From assembly GCA_020725885.1 (NCBI GenBank), contig DYEA01000002.1, forward strand, positions 62,001 to 126,000: a stretch of DNA of 64,000 nt. Direction: 5' to 3'. Position 1 is the first letter of the stretch. Each line of letters opens with the position of its first letter. The translations under genes were made by a program, and so were the position numbers. The DNA comes from Slackia sp. Its GTDB lineage: Bacteria; Actinomycetota; Coriobacteriia; Anaerosomatales; Anaerosomataceae. The notes beneath the pieces are model-generated. The model was given only the letters and a program-made list of their open reading frames with translations, made no database searches and was not told where the DNA came from. Positions 34,595 through 43,454 of the stretch are shown one piece after another.

Positions 34595-35663
34595 GCTTCC
34601 CGCCGCGGATGCGCTCGGAGTGCTCGTGCACCAGGCGGACCAGCGTCTTCGCCTTCTCCGGATCAGTGGTCTTGTGAATGCCGTGCCCGAGGTTGAAGAT
34701 GTGCCCTGGACGCGTCCCTACGGCCTCGAGGATCTCGACCACCATGCGCTCGAGCTCGTCGTCCGGCGCGAAGAGCGCGACCGGATCGATGTTCCCTTGG
34801 ATGGCGAAACGCTCGTCGATCAGGCCGACGGCCTTGCGCATGTCCAGCCGCCAATCTATCCCGACCACGTCGCACCCGGTCTGCAGAGCGAGCTCGATCA
34901 TGGACGTCGCGCCGTTCGGGAAGTAGATGACCGGGACGCCGCCAGGGACGACCTTTTTGCCGTGCTCGACGAGCGCCTGCACGACCCGCGTCGTGTGCGG
35001 CAGGACCGACCGCTCGTAATCGCGAGGGGGCACGTACCCCACCCAGCTGTCGAACACCTGCACGGCCTGCGCACCGGCGTCGATCTGAGCCGACAGGTAC
35101 GCGATCACCGTGTCGGAGATCTTCGTCATGAGCTCATCCCACGCCGCGGGGTCGCTCCACATCAGCGCCTTCGTGACCTCGTAATCTCGCGTGCCGTGCC
35201 CCTCGATCATGTAGCTCGCGAGCGTGAACGGCGCCCCACCGAAGCCGATCAGAGGCACCTTGTCAGCGAGCTCGCGGCGCAGGATCCGGATGGCCTCCAT
35301 CACGAACCCGGTGTCCTCGATCGGGTCCGCGACGCGCAGCCGCCGCACGTCGGCAGCCGTGCGAACGGGATTGTGGATCACAGGACCCTCGCCCTTCGCG
35401 AACTCCAAGTCGAGCCCCATTCCCGGAAACGGCACGAGGATGTCTGAGAACAGGATCGCCGCGTCCACACCGATGATGTCGACCGGCTGCAAGGTCACTT
35501 CCACCGCGAGATCCGGCGTGCGGCACATCTCCAAGAACCCGTGCTTCTCGCGGATCGCTCGGTACTCCGCCATGTAGCGGCCTGCCTGGCGCATCATCCA
35601 GATGGGAGTCCGTTCCGTCGGCTCACGCCTGCAGGCGCGCAGGAACAAGTCGTTGAAGGGCAT
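34584..35663 (-). CDS. hemE: Uroporphyrinogen decarboxylase
   Basis: HemE decarboxylates uroporphyrinogen III to coproporphyrinogen III in the cytoplasm. The 359-residue product has the substrate-binding signature 'WMMRQAGRYMAEYRA' near the N-terminus, the catalytic Asp in 'AILFSDILVPFPGMG' and 'GAQAVQVFDSWVG'. ATG 35663 with AAAGGA upstream is preferred over an in-frame start 36 nt earlier. It opens the heme gene series and overlaps hemH by 11 nt. Confidence 0.95.
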   Translation of the reverse strand: MPFNDLFLRACRREPTERTPIWMMRQAGRYMAEYRAIREKHGFLEMCRTPDLAVEVTLQPVDIIGVDAAILFSDILVPFPGMGLDLEFAKGEGPVIHNPVRTAADVRRLRVADPIEDTGFVMEAIRILRRELADKVPLIGFGGAPFTLASYMIEGHGTRDYEVTKALMWSDPAAWDELMTKISDTVIAYLSAQIDAGAQAVQVFDSWVGYVPPRDYERSVLPHTTRVVQALVEHGKKVVPGGVPVIYFPNGATSMIELALQTGCDVVGIDWRLDMRKAVGLIDERFAIQGNIDPVALFAPDDELERMVVEILEAVGTRPGHIFNLGHGIHKTTDPEKAKTLVRLVHEHSERIRGGKHAG

Positions 35664-35719
35664 TCGGGGGTCCTTTCGACACGGTGTGGAACCGCGCACA
35701 AGTCTACCACGAGAAAACG

Positions 35720-35750
35720 GACGGGCCCCGGCGCATCACCGGGGCCCGTC
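35720..35750 (-). terminator. Intrinsic terminator of the acetyl-CoA synthetase gene
   Basis: A perfect 12-bp stem (GACGGGCCCCGG) with a 7-nt loop lies 18 nt past the acs stop. It is followed on the minus strand by CCGTTTTCTC, a proper T-run. It separates acs from hemE. Confidence 0.85.
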
Positions 35751-35768
35751 TTCACGGCACCGTCAGTG

Positions 35769-37757
35769 CTACACCTCCGGGGCGGTATCCAGGATCTTCT
35801 GGACGATGCTGGGATCGGCCAGCGTGCTGATGTCGCCGAACGCCTCCATGTCGCGCTCGCCTGCGGCGATCTTCCTCAGGATGCGCCGCATGATCTTGCC
35901 CGAACGGGTCTTCGGAAGTTCGGGAACGAAGTGGATGAAGTCCGGCTTCGCGATCGGGCCGATCTCCTCCCGGACGTGACCGGTGAGGATCTTCGACAGC
36001 GCCTCGCTCGGCTCGTTGCCGTGTCTGAGGATGACGTAGGCGTAGATGCCCTCGCCCTTGACATCGTGCGGATACCCGACGACGGCGGCCTCGGCTACCG
36101 CAGGATGGCTCACGAGCGCGCTCTCGATCTCAGCAGTGCCCATGCGATGACCCGACACGTTGATGACGTCGTCGACACGGCCGAGCAGCCAGTAGTAGCC
36201 GTCCTCGTCCACGCGTGCGCCGTCACCAGTGAAGTACCTGCCAGGGAAGGCCGAGAAGTACACTTCCTTGACCCGCTTGTTCTCTGGATCGCCCCAGGTA
36301 CCGCGGAGCATGCCCGGCCATGGCTTCTTGATGCACAGACGCCCGCCGCTGCCGACCGGCGTAGGAGTACCGTCTTCGTTCACTACCTCCGGCACGATGC
36401 CGAAGAACGGGCGGGTGGCCGAGCCCGGCTTCATGGGCGTGGCGCCAGGCAGGTTCGTGATGATGTGGCCGCCGGTCTCGGTCTGCCAGTAGGTGTCGAC
36501 GATCGGCACGCGCTCCCGGCCGATGTTCTTGTAGTACCACATCCACGCCTCTGGGTTGATCGGCTCGCCGACGGTGCCCAGGATACGGAGCGTGCTCAGG
36601 TCGTACTTCGCCGGCCACTCCTCGCCCGCCTTCATGAGAGCGCGGATGGCCGTCGGCGCCGTGTAGAACTGGTTCACGCCGTGCTTCTCGATGATCTCCC
36701 AGAACCGGCCTGGATCCGGATACGTCGGGACGCCCTCGAACATCAGCGTCGTCGCACCGACGGCCAACGGCCCGTAGACGATGTACGAGTGCCCGGTGAC
36801 CCAGCCGATGTCGGCGGTGCACCAGAACACGTCCTCGTCGTGGTAATCGAAGACGTACTTGAACGTAGTGGCTGCGTACAGAAGGTACCCGCCTGTCGTG
36901 TGCAGCACGCCCTTCGGCTTGCCGGTCGAACCAGAGGTGTACAGGATGAAAAGCGGATCCTCCGCGTCCACCCACTCGATCTCGCAGTGCCGCTTGACGT
37001 CGGCGGCCCGCACTTCTTCGTGGTACCAGAAGTCGCGACCAGGCTCCATGTCCACGCGGGTCCGAGCACGCGACACGACGATGACAGACTCGACCGACGG
37101 GCACTCGAGAAGCGCCACGTCGGCTTCGGCCTTCAACGGCGTGAGGCGGCCGCCGCGGATGCCTTCGTCCGCAGTGATCAGCATCTTCGCTTCGCAGTCC
37201 TGGATGCGGTCGCGGAGCGCGGCCGACGAGAACCCGCCGAACACCACCGAGTGGATGGCGCCGATGCGAGCGCACGCGAGCATCGCGATCGGCAGCTCAG
37301 GGATCATCGGCAAGTAGATGGCGACGCGGTCGCCCTTCTTGATGCCGTGCTTCTTGAGGACGTTCGCGAACCGGCAGACCTTGTAGTACAGCGACTGGTA
37401 GGTGTACATCTTCGTGCGGCCCTCGTCAGACTCCCAGATGATGGCCGCCTTGTTCCTCCGCCAGCTGTTCAGGTGCCGGTCGATGCAGTTGTAGGACACG
37501 TTCAGCTTGCCGCCCTTGAACCACTCCACGCGCGGCGTGTCGAACTCGTACTCCAGGACTTTGTCCCACTTCTTGTGCCAGTGGAGCATCTCCTCGGCCA
37601 TCTCCGCCCAGAACCCCTCAGGGTCTTCGACAGAGCGGCGATACATCTCCTCGTACTGCTCCATGCTGTTGATGTACGCACGCTCAGAAACCCATGCGGG
37701 CGGTGGGATGACGCGGGATTCTTGCGACAGCGCTTCGATGTGCGTCGACTCCGTCAT
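35769..37757 (-). CDS. acsA: Acetyl-CoA synthetase (AMP-forming)
   Basis: A 662-residue ANL-superfamily enzyme that activates acetate with ATP and CoA. The A3 loop '[19 protein letters not shown]', '[10 protein letters not shown]' (A5), '[20 protein letters not shown]' (A7-A8) and the C-terminal '[11 protein letters not shown]' containing the acetylatable Lys are all present. Full length for the family. It is a single gene bounded by a terminator, with about 450 nt of upstream sequence that also holds a candidate RNA gene on the other strand. It may serve acetate assimilation or recycling. Confidence 0.96.
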   Translation of the reverse strand: MTESTHIEALSQESRVIPPPAWVSERAYINSMEQYEEMYRRSVEDPEGFWAEMAEEMLHWHKKWDKVLEYEFDTPRVEWFKGGKLNVSYNCIDRHLNSWRRNKAAIIWESDEGRTKMYTYQSLYYKVCRFANVLKKHGIKKGDRVAIYLPMIPELPIAMLACARIGAIHSVVFGGFSSAALRDRIQDCEAKMLITADEGIRGGRLTPLKAEADVALLECPSVESVIVVSRARTRVDMEPGRDFWYHEEVRAADVKRHCEIEWVDAEDPLFILYTSGSTGKPKGVLHTTGGYLLYAATTFKYVFDYHDEDVFWCTADIGWVTGHSYIVYGPLAVGATTLMFEGVPTYPDPGRFWEIIEKHGVNQFYTAPTAIRALMKAGEEWPAKYDLSTLRILGTVGEPINPEAWMWYYKNIGRERVPIVDTYWQTETGGHIITNLPGATPMKPGSATRPFFGIVPEVVNEDGTPTPVGSGGRLCIKKPWPGMLRGTWGDPENKRVKEVYFSAFPGRYFTGDGARVDEDGYYWLLGRVDDVINVSGHRMGTAEIESALVSHPAVAEAAVVGYPHDVKGEGIYAYVILRHGNEPSEALSKILTGHVREEIGPIAKPDFIHFVPELPKTRSGKIMRRILRKIAAGERDMEAFGDISTLADPSIVQKILDTAPEV

Positions 37758-37948
37758 GCTCGCCTCCCTCGTTCCGTGCCGGCTGCATCGTCACGCGACG
37801 GCCTGACCGGCCTCGCGCCGTGACGCAATGGTACGAGAGGTGGCGTCCATCAGAGCCGGCCCCCGGGCGTCTGGCGGCGAATTCTCGGTGGGCGGCGCTG
37901 CGCCGTCGGCCTGCGGCGGGCGCGAACCGCCAGCACGAGGGGCTGTTG

Positions 37949-37969
37949 CACCGATGTTTCACCGATGTT
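37949..37969 (+). repeat. Direct repeat CACCGATGTT twice, 11-bp period
   Basis: Two identical 10-mers at 37949-37958 and 37960-37969 are spaced by one helical turn. They end 23 bp upstream of the -35 of the candidate RNA promoter, the usual place for an activator site. Confidence 0.55.
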
Positions 37970-37992
37970 GCCGACCGCCTGCGTAACTGGAG

Positions 37993-38021
37993 TTGCAAAT
38001 GTCCGCTCGCTGCGCTATGGT
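37993..38021 (+). promoter_or_regulatory. Sigma-70-like promoter of the candidate RNA
   Basis: TTGCAA (37993-37998) and TATGGT (38016-38021) are separated by exactly 17 nt. Transcription would start near 38028. Confidence 0.6.
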
Positions 38022-38027
38022 CCGGTG

Positions 38028-38198
38028 CGAACAGTTTCCCTTCCCTCAGTGCGAGCCGGCATCAGGCGCGCCGGCAGGCTACAGGATCGGAGACCGGCAT
38101 CCCGATCCGGCGACGGGACGTCGCTGGCCTAACGAGACTCAGGGGTAGACAGGGAAGGAATGGCGAGAGCCCTGGCCCGAAGGCCAGGGCTCTCCGGT
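38028..38198 (+). ncRNA. Candidate stand-alone structured non-coding RNA
   Basis: About 170 nt lie between a good promoter and a strong hairpin terminator, with no coding frame of interest. The 5' end CCTTCCCT (38039-38046) pairs with AGGGAAGG (38151-38158) to close the molecule. Inside are GCCGGC/GCCGGC (from 38055), GGATCGG/CCGATCC (38083-38107) and GCGAC/GTCGC (38110-38124), the last two enclosed by AGGC/GGCCT. The next gene downstream is on the opposite strand, so it is not a leader for a plus-strand gene. I do not recognise it as SRP, 6S, 5S, RNase P, tmRNA or a known riboswitch. Read the other way, the region would be part of the acs leader. Confidence 0.5.
38165..38194. terminator. Strong bidirectional hairpin terminator
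   Basis: A perfect 13-bp stem (GAGAGCCCTGGCC) has loop CGAA on the plus strand and a stable C(TTCG)G tetraloop on the minus strand. It is followed by TTT on the plus strand. It could end both the candidate RNA and the convergent ferredoxin/DegV transcript (stop at 38210). Confidence 0.75.
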
Positions 38199-38209
38199 TT
38201 CTCGAAGGC

Positions 38210-38506
38210 TCACGCGTTCTTAGCCGATGCGGGGCGCACGGGCCGCACTACCAGTCCGTCGGCGACCTCTGCCAAGCACGCCAGCGTCATCCCCTGAGGG
38301 ACACGCGCGGCGCGCCCTTCGGCCGGACGGACAGCCGCAGGCTCGCCAGCCAGCACGCGCACCGCGCAGTCACCGCAACTCCCACGGCCGCCGCAACTGG
38401 ATGCGATCCGAAGGCCGGCGCGGCGGGCCGCCTCGAGCACCGTCGTGCCGCAAGGCACGACGGCCTCGAGGCCGTACGGCTCGAACCGGACGCGGCAGCT
38501 CCCCAC
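38210..38506 (-). CDS. [2Fe-2S] ferredoxin-like protein
   Basis: A 98-residue plant-type [2Fe-2S] ferredoxin domain. The cluster loop is 'SCGGRGSCGDCAVRVL' (CxxxxCxxC) with the fourth ligand in 'LACLAEV'. Proteins like this occur alone or as the N-terminal domain of reductive activators; here it is stand-alone. GTG 38506 follows the degV stop by 1 nt (TGACGTG) with GAGGA upstream, so it is translationally coupled to degV. The electron partner is unknown. Confidence 0.88.
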   Translation of the reverse strand: MGSCRVRFEPYGLEAVVPCGTTVLEAARRAGLRIASSCGGRGSCGDCAVRVLAGEPAAVRPAEGRAARVPQGMTLACLAEVADGLVVRPVRPASAKNA

Positions 38507-38507
38507 G

Positions 38508-39356
38508 TCACGTCCTCGGGAGCACCGCGACGCCCCATCCGGTGCCCGTGTGCGCGGTGATGACGGGCCCCGCTTCCACCACGTACATGCGCTCTACTGC
38601 GTACCGCTCGGCGATGCGTTCGGCGAGATAGCGCGCCTTGTCTTCCGACAGCGCATGCATGACTGCGAACACGCCGCGATCGGATGCTCCCATCTGCTCA
38701 GCGACCCACGCGATGGTCCTGTCGAGAGCCGCCCGAGTCCCCCTGACGCGAGCCACAGCCTCGAATGCGCCGCGCGCATCGGTGGTGATCAGGACCTTCA
38801 GGTCCAGCAACCCGCCGAGCAGCGCTGACACCTTCCCGATGCGGCCGCCCTTCGCAAGGTTGTCAAGTTTGTCGAGCCCGACGACCATCTTCACGGCAGC
38901 CCGAGCCTCCTCGAGGACTTCCAGCACGCGCGCAGCCGGGTCGCCAGCTGCCGCGGCCTTGGCCGCCTCGATCACTTGCAGCGCCTCGCCCCACGCGAGA
39001 TTGAGGGTGTCGAACACGTGCACCCGTCCGCCGAAACGCTTCGCGGCCTCCCGTGCTGACTCGATGGTGCCGGACAGCGCGGACGAGATGTGCACGGACA
39101 CCACCTCCGCGTACCGGGAAAGCGCGCGCTCGTATGCTTCTACGAAGGTCCCTACGGACGGTTGCGACGTGGTGGGAAGCTCAGGCGCAGCCGCCATCCG
39201 CTCGAAGAATTCCCGCTGCGTGATGGTCCCATCCTGAAACGTCGTGCCGCCCACCGTCACCGACAAGGGCACGACCTCGACGTCGAACTCCGCAGCCAGC
39301 TCCGGGGTGATGTCGGACGTGCTGTCCGTGACGATGCCGACGGTCCGTGCGGACAC
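38508..39356 (-). CDS. DegV-family fatty-acid-binding protein
   Basis: About 282 residues. DegV/FakB proteins bind a fatty acid, and FakB types present it to the FakA kinase. 'VGIVTDSTSDITPE' at the N-terminus and 'FFERMAAAPELPTTSQPSVG' with the lipid-site Thr-Ser, followed by 'ISSALSGTIESA', are diagnostic. GTG 39356 is preferred because AGGTGG precedes it; GTG 39365, directly after the HIT gene stop, is the alternative. FakA is not in the window. Confidence 0.92.
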   Translation of the reverse strand: MSARTVGIVTDSTSDITPELAAEFDVEVVPLSVTVGGTTFQDGTITQREFFERMAAAPELPTTSQPSVGTFVEAYERALSRYAEVVSVHISSALSGTIESAREAAKRFGGRVHVFDTLNLAWGEALQVIEAAKAAAAGDPAARVLEVLEEARAAVKMVVGLDKLDNLAKGGRIGKVSALLGGLLDLKVLITTDARGAFEAVARVRGTRAALDRTIAWVAEQMGASDRGVFAVMHALSEDKARYLAERIAERYAVERMYVVEAGPVITAHTGTGWGVAVLPRT

Positions 39357-39365
39357 CGTGACCAC

Positions 39366-39713
39366 CTACTCGAAGTGGACCATGCCGTGCGTCATCCGGC
39401 GTCCACCGATGACGTGCACATGCAGGTGGCCGACGGTCTGCATCGCGTCCGGTCCGTTGTTCACGATGACCCGATAGCCCGACTCCGCCACCCCTTTGGC
39501 GGCAGCGACCTTCGGCACGGCAGCGAACAGCGCGCAGATGACCTCGGACGGCACGTCGGCGCCGAGCCTGTCGTAGTGCTGCTTGGGCACGACCAGGGTG
39601 TGCACGGGCGCCTGCGGTGCGATGTCGTCGAACGCGATGACGAGGTCGTCGGAGTACACGACCCGTGCCGGGATCTCTCCCCTGGCGATCATGCAGAACA
39701 CACAGTCGCTCAC
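39366..39713 (-). CDS. HIT-family nucleotide hydrolase
   Basis: A 115-residue histidine-triad protein of the Hint branch. The triad HxHxH is in 'VGHLHVHVIGG' and the N-terminus reads 'DCVFCMIARGEIPARVVY', with the usual CxxC zinc-type start. These enzymes hydrolyse nucleoside phosphoramidates or similar. It lies between xseB and degV on the same strand, with short gaps, and is probably cotranscribed with them. Confidence 0.95.
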   Translation of the reverse strand: MSDCVFCMIARGEIPARVVYSDDLVIAFDDIAPQAPVHTLVVPKQHYDRLGADVPSEVICALFAAVPKVAAAKGVAESGYRVIVNNGPDAMQTVGHLHVHVIGGRRMTHGMVHFE

Positions 39714-39735
39714 TTGAGGTCCTTTCTCGTCGTCT

Positions 39736-39972
39736 TCACTCTGGCACGCCGTTGTCTTCCAGTTCGCCGATGAGCATCGTCACCTTCTGCTCAGCCGCCT
39801 CGAGCTTCGCGCGGCACGCGCGCAGCAACGCGACGCCTCGTTCGTACCGTTCGAGGCTTTCCTCGAGCTCGAGCGCGCCGCTCTCGAGGTCGGCGACGAT
39901 CTGCTCCAGCTCCGCGAGCGCCTCGCCGAAGGTCATGCCATCGATGCCCGCCGTTCCGTTCGCCTCGCTCAC
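39736..39972 (-). CDS. xseB: Exodeoxyribonuclease VII small subunit
   Basis: A 78-residue small helical subunit that pairs with XseA. 'MTFGEALAELEQIVADLESG' and 'LEESLERYERGVALLRACRAKL' are the family pattern. It overlaps xseA by 4 nt. Confidence 0.95.
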   Translation of the reverse strand: MSEANGTAGIDGMTFGEALAELEQIVADLESGALELEESLERYERGVALLRACRAKLEAAEQKVTMLIGELEDNGVPE

Positions 39973-41306
39973 CGCTGTTCCTCCTGGGTCTCGCGCACCG
40001 TGCAGGAGATGCGGCCGTCGTGCACCCGCACGACGACGCCGTCCCCCGCGACGACCTCAGCAACCGACCGCACCACCCGGCCAGTCGCCTCCGCATAACA
40101 TACCGCATATCCCCGTCCGAGGACCTTGAGCGGCGACAGGCCGTCGAGACGCGCCGCCGCGACCGCAGTCCGCTGCGCGTGGCCCTCGAGAAGCACGCCT
40201 CCCGCACGCCGAAGGTCACGAGCCGCCAGCGTGACGCTGCTCTCGCTTGCGTCGAGCAGCCTCCTGCCCTCAGCGGCGAGCGACCGGCGGATCGACGCCA
40301 GCCGCTCTCCTTCCCGGCGCATCGCGTCTGGCAGCGCAGACACGATGCGTGAAGCCGCTTCGTCCACCGCTTGCGCCCAACCAGACAGCACGCTCACCGG
40401 GTCGCTGAACGGCCGGCGGTGCGCCAGAAGCTCCAGACGGTGACGCTGGCGTTGTATCCCATGCCGAAGAGCCCGGGCGAGCAGCCGGCGCATCTCGTCG
40501 AATCGCTTCAGCACCTCCGCCGCCGACGGCGCCGCCGACTCAGCCGCCGCAGTCGGCGTCGATGCGTGCACGTCGGCGACCATGTCTGCGATCGAGACGT
40601 CCGGCTCGTGGCCGATGCCGGTCACCACCGGCACCGGACACGCCCTGATGGCCCGGGCGACGGCCTCGTGGTTGAACGGCATGAGGTCTTCGTACGATCC
40701 GCCGCCTCGGCACAAGATCACCACGTCGATGCCGGGCTCGCGGCCGATGCGGCGCAAACCTTCGACGATGGCCTCGACGGCCCCGTCGCCCTCGACCTGC
40801 ACGCCCGCGATGACCACCTCCGCCGCCGGGTAACGGCGCTTCAGCGTGCGCAGCACGTCGTGGACCGCTTTCCCGCGCGGCGACGTGACCACCCCGATGC
40901 GGCGCGGATACGGAGGCAGCGGGCGCTTGATAGAGCGCGCCATGAGGCCTTCCGCTTCGAGCTTGCGTGCAAGCGCGGCGACCTGCAGCCGGAGCACCCC
41001 TTCCCCGGCAGGCGCCATGCTCCGCACCTGGAACTGCATGCGCCCCTTCTGGGCGTACACGGTGAACGTCCCAGAGGCCTCGACGAGCATCCCTTCACGA
41101 AGCTCGAAGCCGCACTGCTCGTACGAGTCGCGCCACATCATGCACGGCATGGCGGAACGCTCGTCGCACAGCGTGAAGTACACGGCCTTGTAGCCGGGCT
41201 TGATCGTCGCCTCCGAGACCTCGCCGATCACCCGCACCGAGATCGTCTCGAGCGCGGACTTCGCCAGGCTCAAAGCCTCGGATACCGAAAGCGCGCCCTC
41301 GCTCAC
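39969..41306 (-). CDS. xseA: Exodeoxyribonuclease VII large subunit
   Basis: The catalytic subunit of exonuclease VII, which degrades single-stranded DNA from both ends; 445 residues. The N-terminal OB fold reads 'VIGEVSEATIKPGYKAVYFTL', the nuclease core has 'RIGVVTSPRGKAVHDVL' and 'VILCRGGGSYEDLMPFNHE', and 'VTGIGHEPDVSIADMVAD' follows, all standard. A long helical region and a short C-terminal segment complete it. It is coupled to xseB by a 4-nt overlap and its start overlaps the rnd stop, making a DNA/RNA processing operon. Confidence 0.96.
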   Translation of the reverse strand: MSEGALSVSEALSLAKSALETISVRVIGEVSEATIKPGYKAVYFTLCDERSAMPCMMWRDSYEQCGFELREGMLVEASGTFTVYAQKGRMQFQVRSMAPAGEGVLRLQVAALARKLEAEGLMARSIKRPLPPYPRRIGVVTSPRGKAVHDVLRTLKRRYPAAEVVIAGVQVEGDGAVEAIVEGLRRIGREPGIDVVILCRGGGSYEDLMPFNHEAVARAIRACPVPVVTGIGHEPDVSIADMVADVHASTPTAAAESAAPSAAEVLKRFDEMRRLLARALRHGIQRQRHRLELLAHRRPFSDPVSVLSGWAQAVDEAASRIVSALPDAMRREGERLASIRRSLAAEGRRLLDASESSVTLAARDLRRAGGVLLEGHAQRTAVAAARLDGLSPLKVLGRGYAVCYAEATGRVVRSVAEVVAGDGVVVRVHDGRISCTVRETQEEQR

Positions 41307-42493
41307 CGCGCCTCCTCCCCTGGATCACGGAGGCCGTCCTTAGACGGGAAGCGAGCGGGCAGCGCGCACGCTTCCCCGTCCACGACGCCGAGCACCACAT
41401 CTCCTCGCAACAGACCCTCGAGCTCGGCGCCCACCATCGCGTGACGCCATCCGCTCGCAAGCGGGCTGGACTCGTCGCCCTCGGCGAACGCTTCCAGGTC
41501 GTCCCTCGTGGCGAGCGACGCCGGGGCGACTCCGTGCTGGCGCGCCCTGAGGCGCACGAGCGCAGCCATCAGGTCGACCACCTCCGCCCGGACTTCGCTG
41601 CGGCGTCTCGATGGGAGCACCGGCCACTCCTCGCGCGGGACTGCGAGCCCGCGTTCGACTGCAGACAGGATGTCGCGGCCGTGCCGTCGCACGACCTGTT
41701 CGGACATGCCGCGAACAGCACCGAGAGCCGCTTCGGTACGGGGCGCCCGCCGCGCGATCTCCACGAGCGTCTCGTCTGGCACCAGCCAGCGTCTGGGCAC
41801 GTCCCTCCGCTGCGCCTCCACCTCGCGCCAGGCCGCCACCTCACGAAGCACGGCCAACTGCTGCCCTTTGAGCGAGGAAGCACGCTTGACGCGCCTGTAC
41901 TGAGCGTAGGGATCGACGTCGTACGTCGCCGGGTCCGCCATGCGCTCGAACTCCTCGGCAAGCCACCCCAGCCTGCCTGCGGACTCAAGGCGAGCCCGCA
42001 TCGTGCGGTACAGCCCGGGGAGGTGCCGCACGTCGTCCAGAGCGTAGGCCACTTGCTCTGGCGACAGCGGCCGCACGGACCAGTCAGTGAACCGCTGGCC
42101 TTTGTCGAGCCTGACCCCGAGCAGAGACGAGACCACGTCCTGGTAGCCCGCTTGTTCGCTGAAACCGAGGAGCGTGGCCGCCACCTGCGTGTCGAACACC
42201 GGCGCCGGGGGCGCCCCGAGGACGCGGTTCAGGATCTCGATGTCCTGAGCGCCTGCATGGAACACCTTCGTCACCGTCGGATCGGCCATCAGGGGCTGCA
42301 GCAAGCCGAGATCGACTGAACCGAACGGGTCCACCGCGACCGCTTCGTCGTCGGTCGCGAGTTGAAGCAAGCACAGCCGCGGGTAGTACGTGCGTTCCCG
42401 CATGAATTCCGCGTCCACCGCTAAGACGTCCGTCGCGCGGACGCGTGCGACGAATGCAGCGAGCTCGTTGGACGCTTGGATCAGCACGGGCAT
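41303..42493 (-). CDS. rnd: Ribonuclease D
   Basis: A 396-residue 3'-5' exoribonuclease. DEDDy catalytic motifs are 'VDAEFMRE', 'FHAGAQDIEIL' and 'YALDDVRHLPGLY', followed by HRDC domain(s) between about residues 205 and 380. In family members it trims tRNA and other stable RNA 3' ends. ATG 42493 is chosen as the start at the beginning of the domain; an upstream in-frame extension has no family similarity. It overlaps xseA by 4 nt and is divergent from the second lipid kinase-like gene. Confidence 0.93.
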   Translation of the reverse strand: MPVLIQASNELAAFVARVRATDVLAVDAEFMRERTYYPRLCLLQLATDDEAVAVDPFGSVDLGLLQPLMADPTVTKVFHAGAQDIEILNRVLGAPPAPVFDTQVAATLLGFSEQAGYQDVVSSLLGVRLDKGQRFTDWSVRPLSPEQVAYALDDVRHLPGLYRTMRARLESAGRLGWLAEEFERMADPATYDVDPYAQYRRVKRASSLKGQQLAVLREVAAWREVEAQRRDVPRRWLVPDETLVEIARRAPRTEAALGAVRGMSEQVVRRHGRDILSAVERGLAVPREEWPVLPSRRRSEVRAEVVDLMAALVRLRARQHGVAPASLATRDDLEAFAEGDESSPLASGWRHAMVGAELEGLLRGDVVLGVVDGEACALPARFPSKDGLRDPGEEAR

Positions 42494-42560
42494 CCTGCCT
42501 CGGAGGATGGGTGGCGTAGAATCGTCAGAGAGTGTACCGCATCCCGATGACGAGGAAGCC

Positions 42561-43454
42561 ATGGACGTCCTGGTGGTGGCGAACTTGCGGTCCGGCTCCG
42601 TCGACGCCGGGCTGCTCGAGTTCGTCCGGCACATGCTGGACGCCGGAGCGAACGTCACCGTGCGATTCGCCGCTCAGCACGCTCCCGCTGAGTCGCTGCT
42701 GGCCGACGCCGGAACGTTCGATCGGGTCGTCGCAGCCGGAGGGGACGGCACCGCCTCCAGCGTCCTGTATGCGCTGCGCGACAGCGGCATCCCTGTGGCG
42801 TTCTTCCCCGCGGGAACCGCGAACCTGTACGCACGGAACCTCGGGCTCCCGAAGGATCCCCAAGCGCTCGCCGAGCTCGCCCTCGAAGGACAGCCGTCGC
42901 GATACGATCTCGGCGAGCTCGTGGTCGGAGGATCGTCGCGCGGGTTCTTCGTGATCGCTGGAGCCGGCTTCGACGCCCAGATCATGAGCGGAGCAGAACC
43001 CCTGAAGCCGACCATCGGCGAGGGAGCGTACATCCTCGCGGCGCTCCAATCGGCGAAGTCATGGCCCTCCACGCTGATCCTGACGCTCGACGGCAGGAAG
43101 GTCGTGACAGAGGGCAGCACGGTGCTCCTCGTGAACCTCGCTCGCATCCAGTTCGACCTCTCGGTAGTGCACGAGAGCGACGCGACGGACGGCGTCTTCG
43201 AAGTCGTGGTGATGAAGACCCGCACGCTTGCGGACCTCGTGCCTGCGATCTGGGCCGCGCTGCTCGATCGGGTGGCATCGTACCCAGACCGCCCTGGATT
43301 CGAGGTGCACACCGCCCACGAGGTCGAGGTGATCGCGGAGCCGCCGCTGCCCGTCCAGCACGACGGCGAAGTCGACGCCAGCACACCGCTTCAGGCCAGA
43401 GTCCTCCCCGGTGCCGCGCTCGTGGTCGCCCCGGACCGTCACTCGCGCGTCTGA
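42561..43454 (+). CDS. Diacylglycerol kinase-family protein
   Basis: A 297-residue lipid kinase-like protein. 'VVAAGGDGTASSVLYAL' is the nucleotide-binding GGDGT motif, 'FFPAGTANLYARNLGLP' replaces the usual PxGTxND, and the C-terminal 'QHDGEV' corresponds to the DGE substrate motif. Unlike its frameshifted relative at 7.4-8.3 kb this copy is intact. The GTANLYAR variant instead of GTxND suggests a distinct subgroup. ATG 42561 has GAGGAAG upstream. The 3' end overlaps the convergent L,D-transpeptidase gene by 16 nt. Confidence 0.9.
   Translation: MDVLVVANLRSGSVDAGLLEFVRHMLDAGANVTVRFAAQHAPAESLLADAGTFDRVVAAGGDGTASSVLYALRDSGIPVAFFPAGTANLYARNLGLPKDPQALAELALEGQPSRYDLGELVVGGSSRGFFVIAGAGFDAQIMSGAEPLKPTIGEGAYILAALQSAKSWPSTLILTLDGRKVVTEGSTVLLVNLARIQFDLSVVHESDATDGVFEVVVMKTRTLADLVPAIWAALLDRVASYPDRPGFEVHTAHEVEVIAEPPLPVQHDGEVDASTPLQARVLPGAALVVAPDRHSRV

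Noticed and set aside
38073-38100. B12-box-like sequence (CGGAGACCGGCAT) suggesting a cobalamin riboswitch
   Set aside because: The other conserved cobalamin riboswitch blocks are missing in the right order, and no cobalamin gene follows.
38112-38150. GGGACG...GGCCTAA resembling a cyclic di-GMP-I riboswitch
   Set aside because: The obligatory upstream GCACAGGGCAAACC-like block is absent and no plus-strand gene lies downstream.
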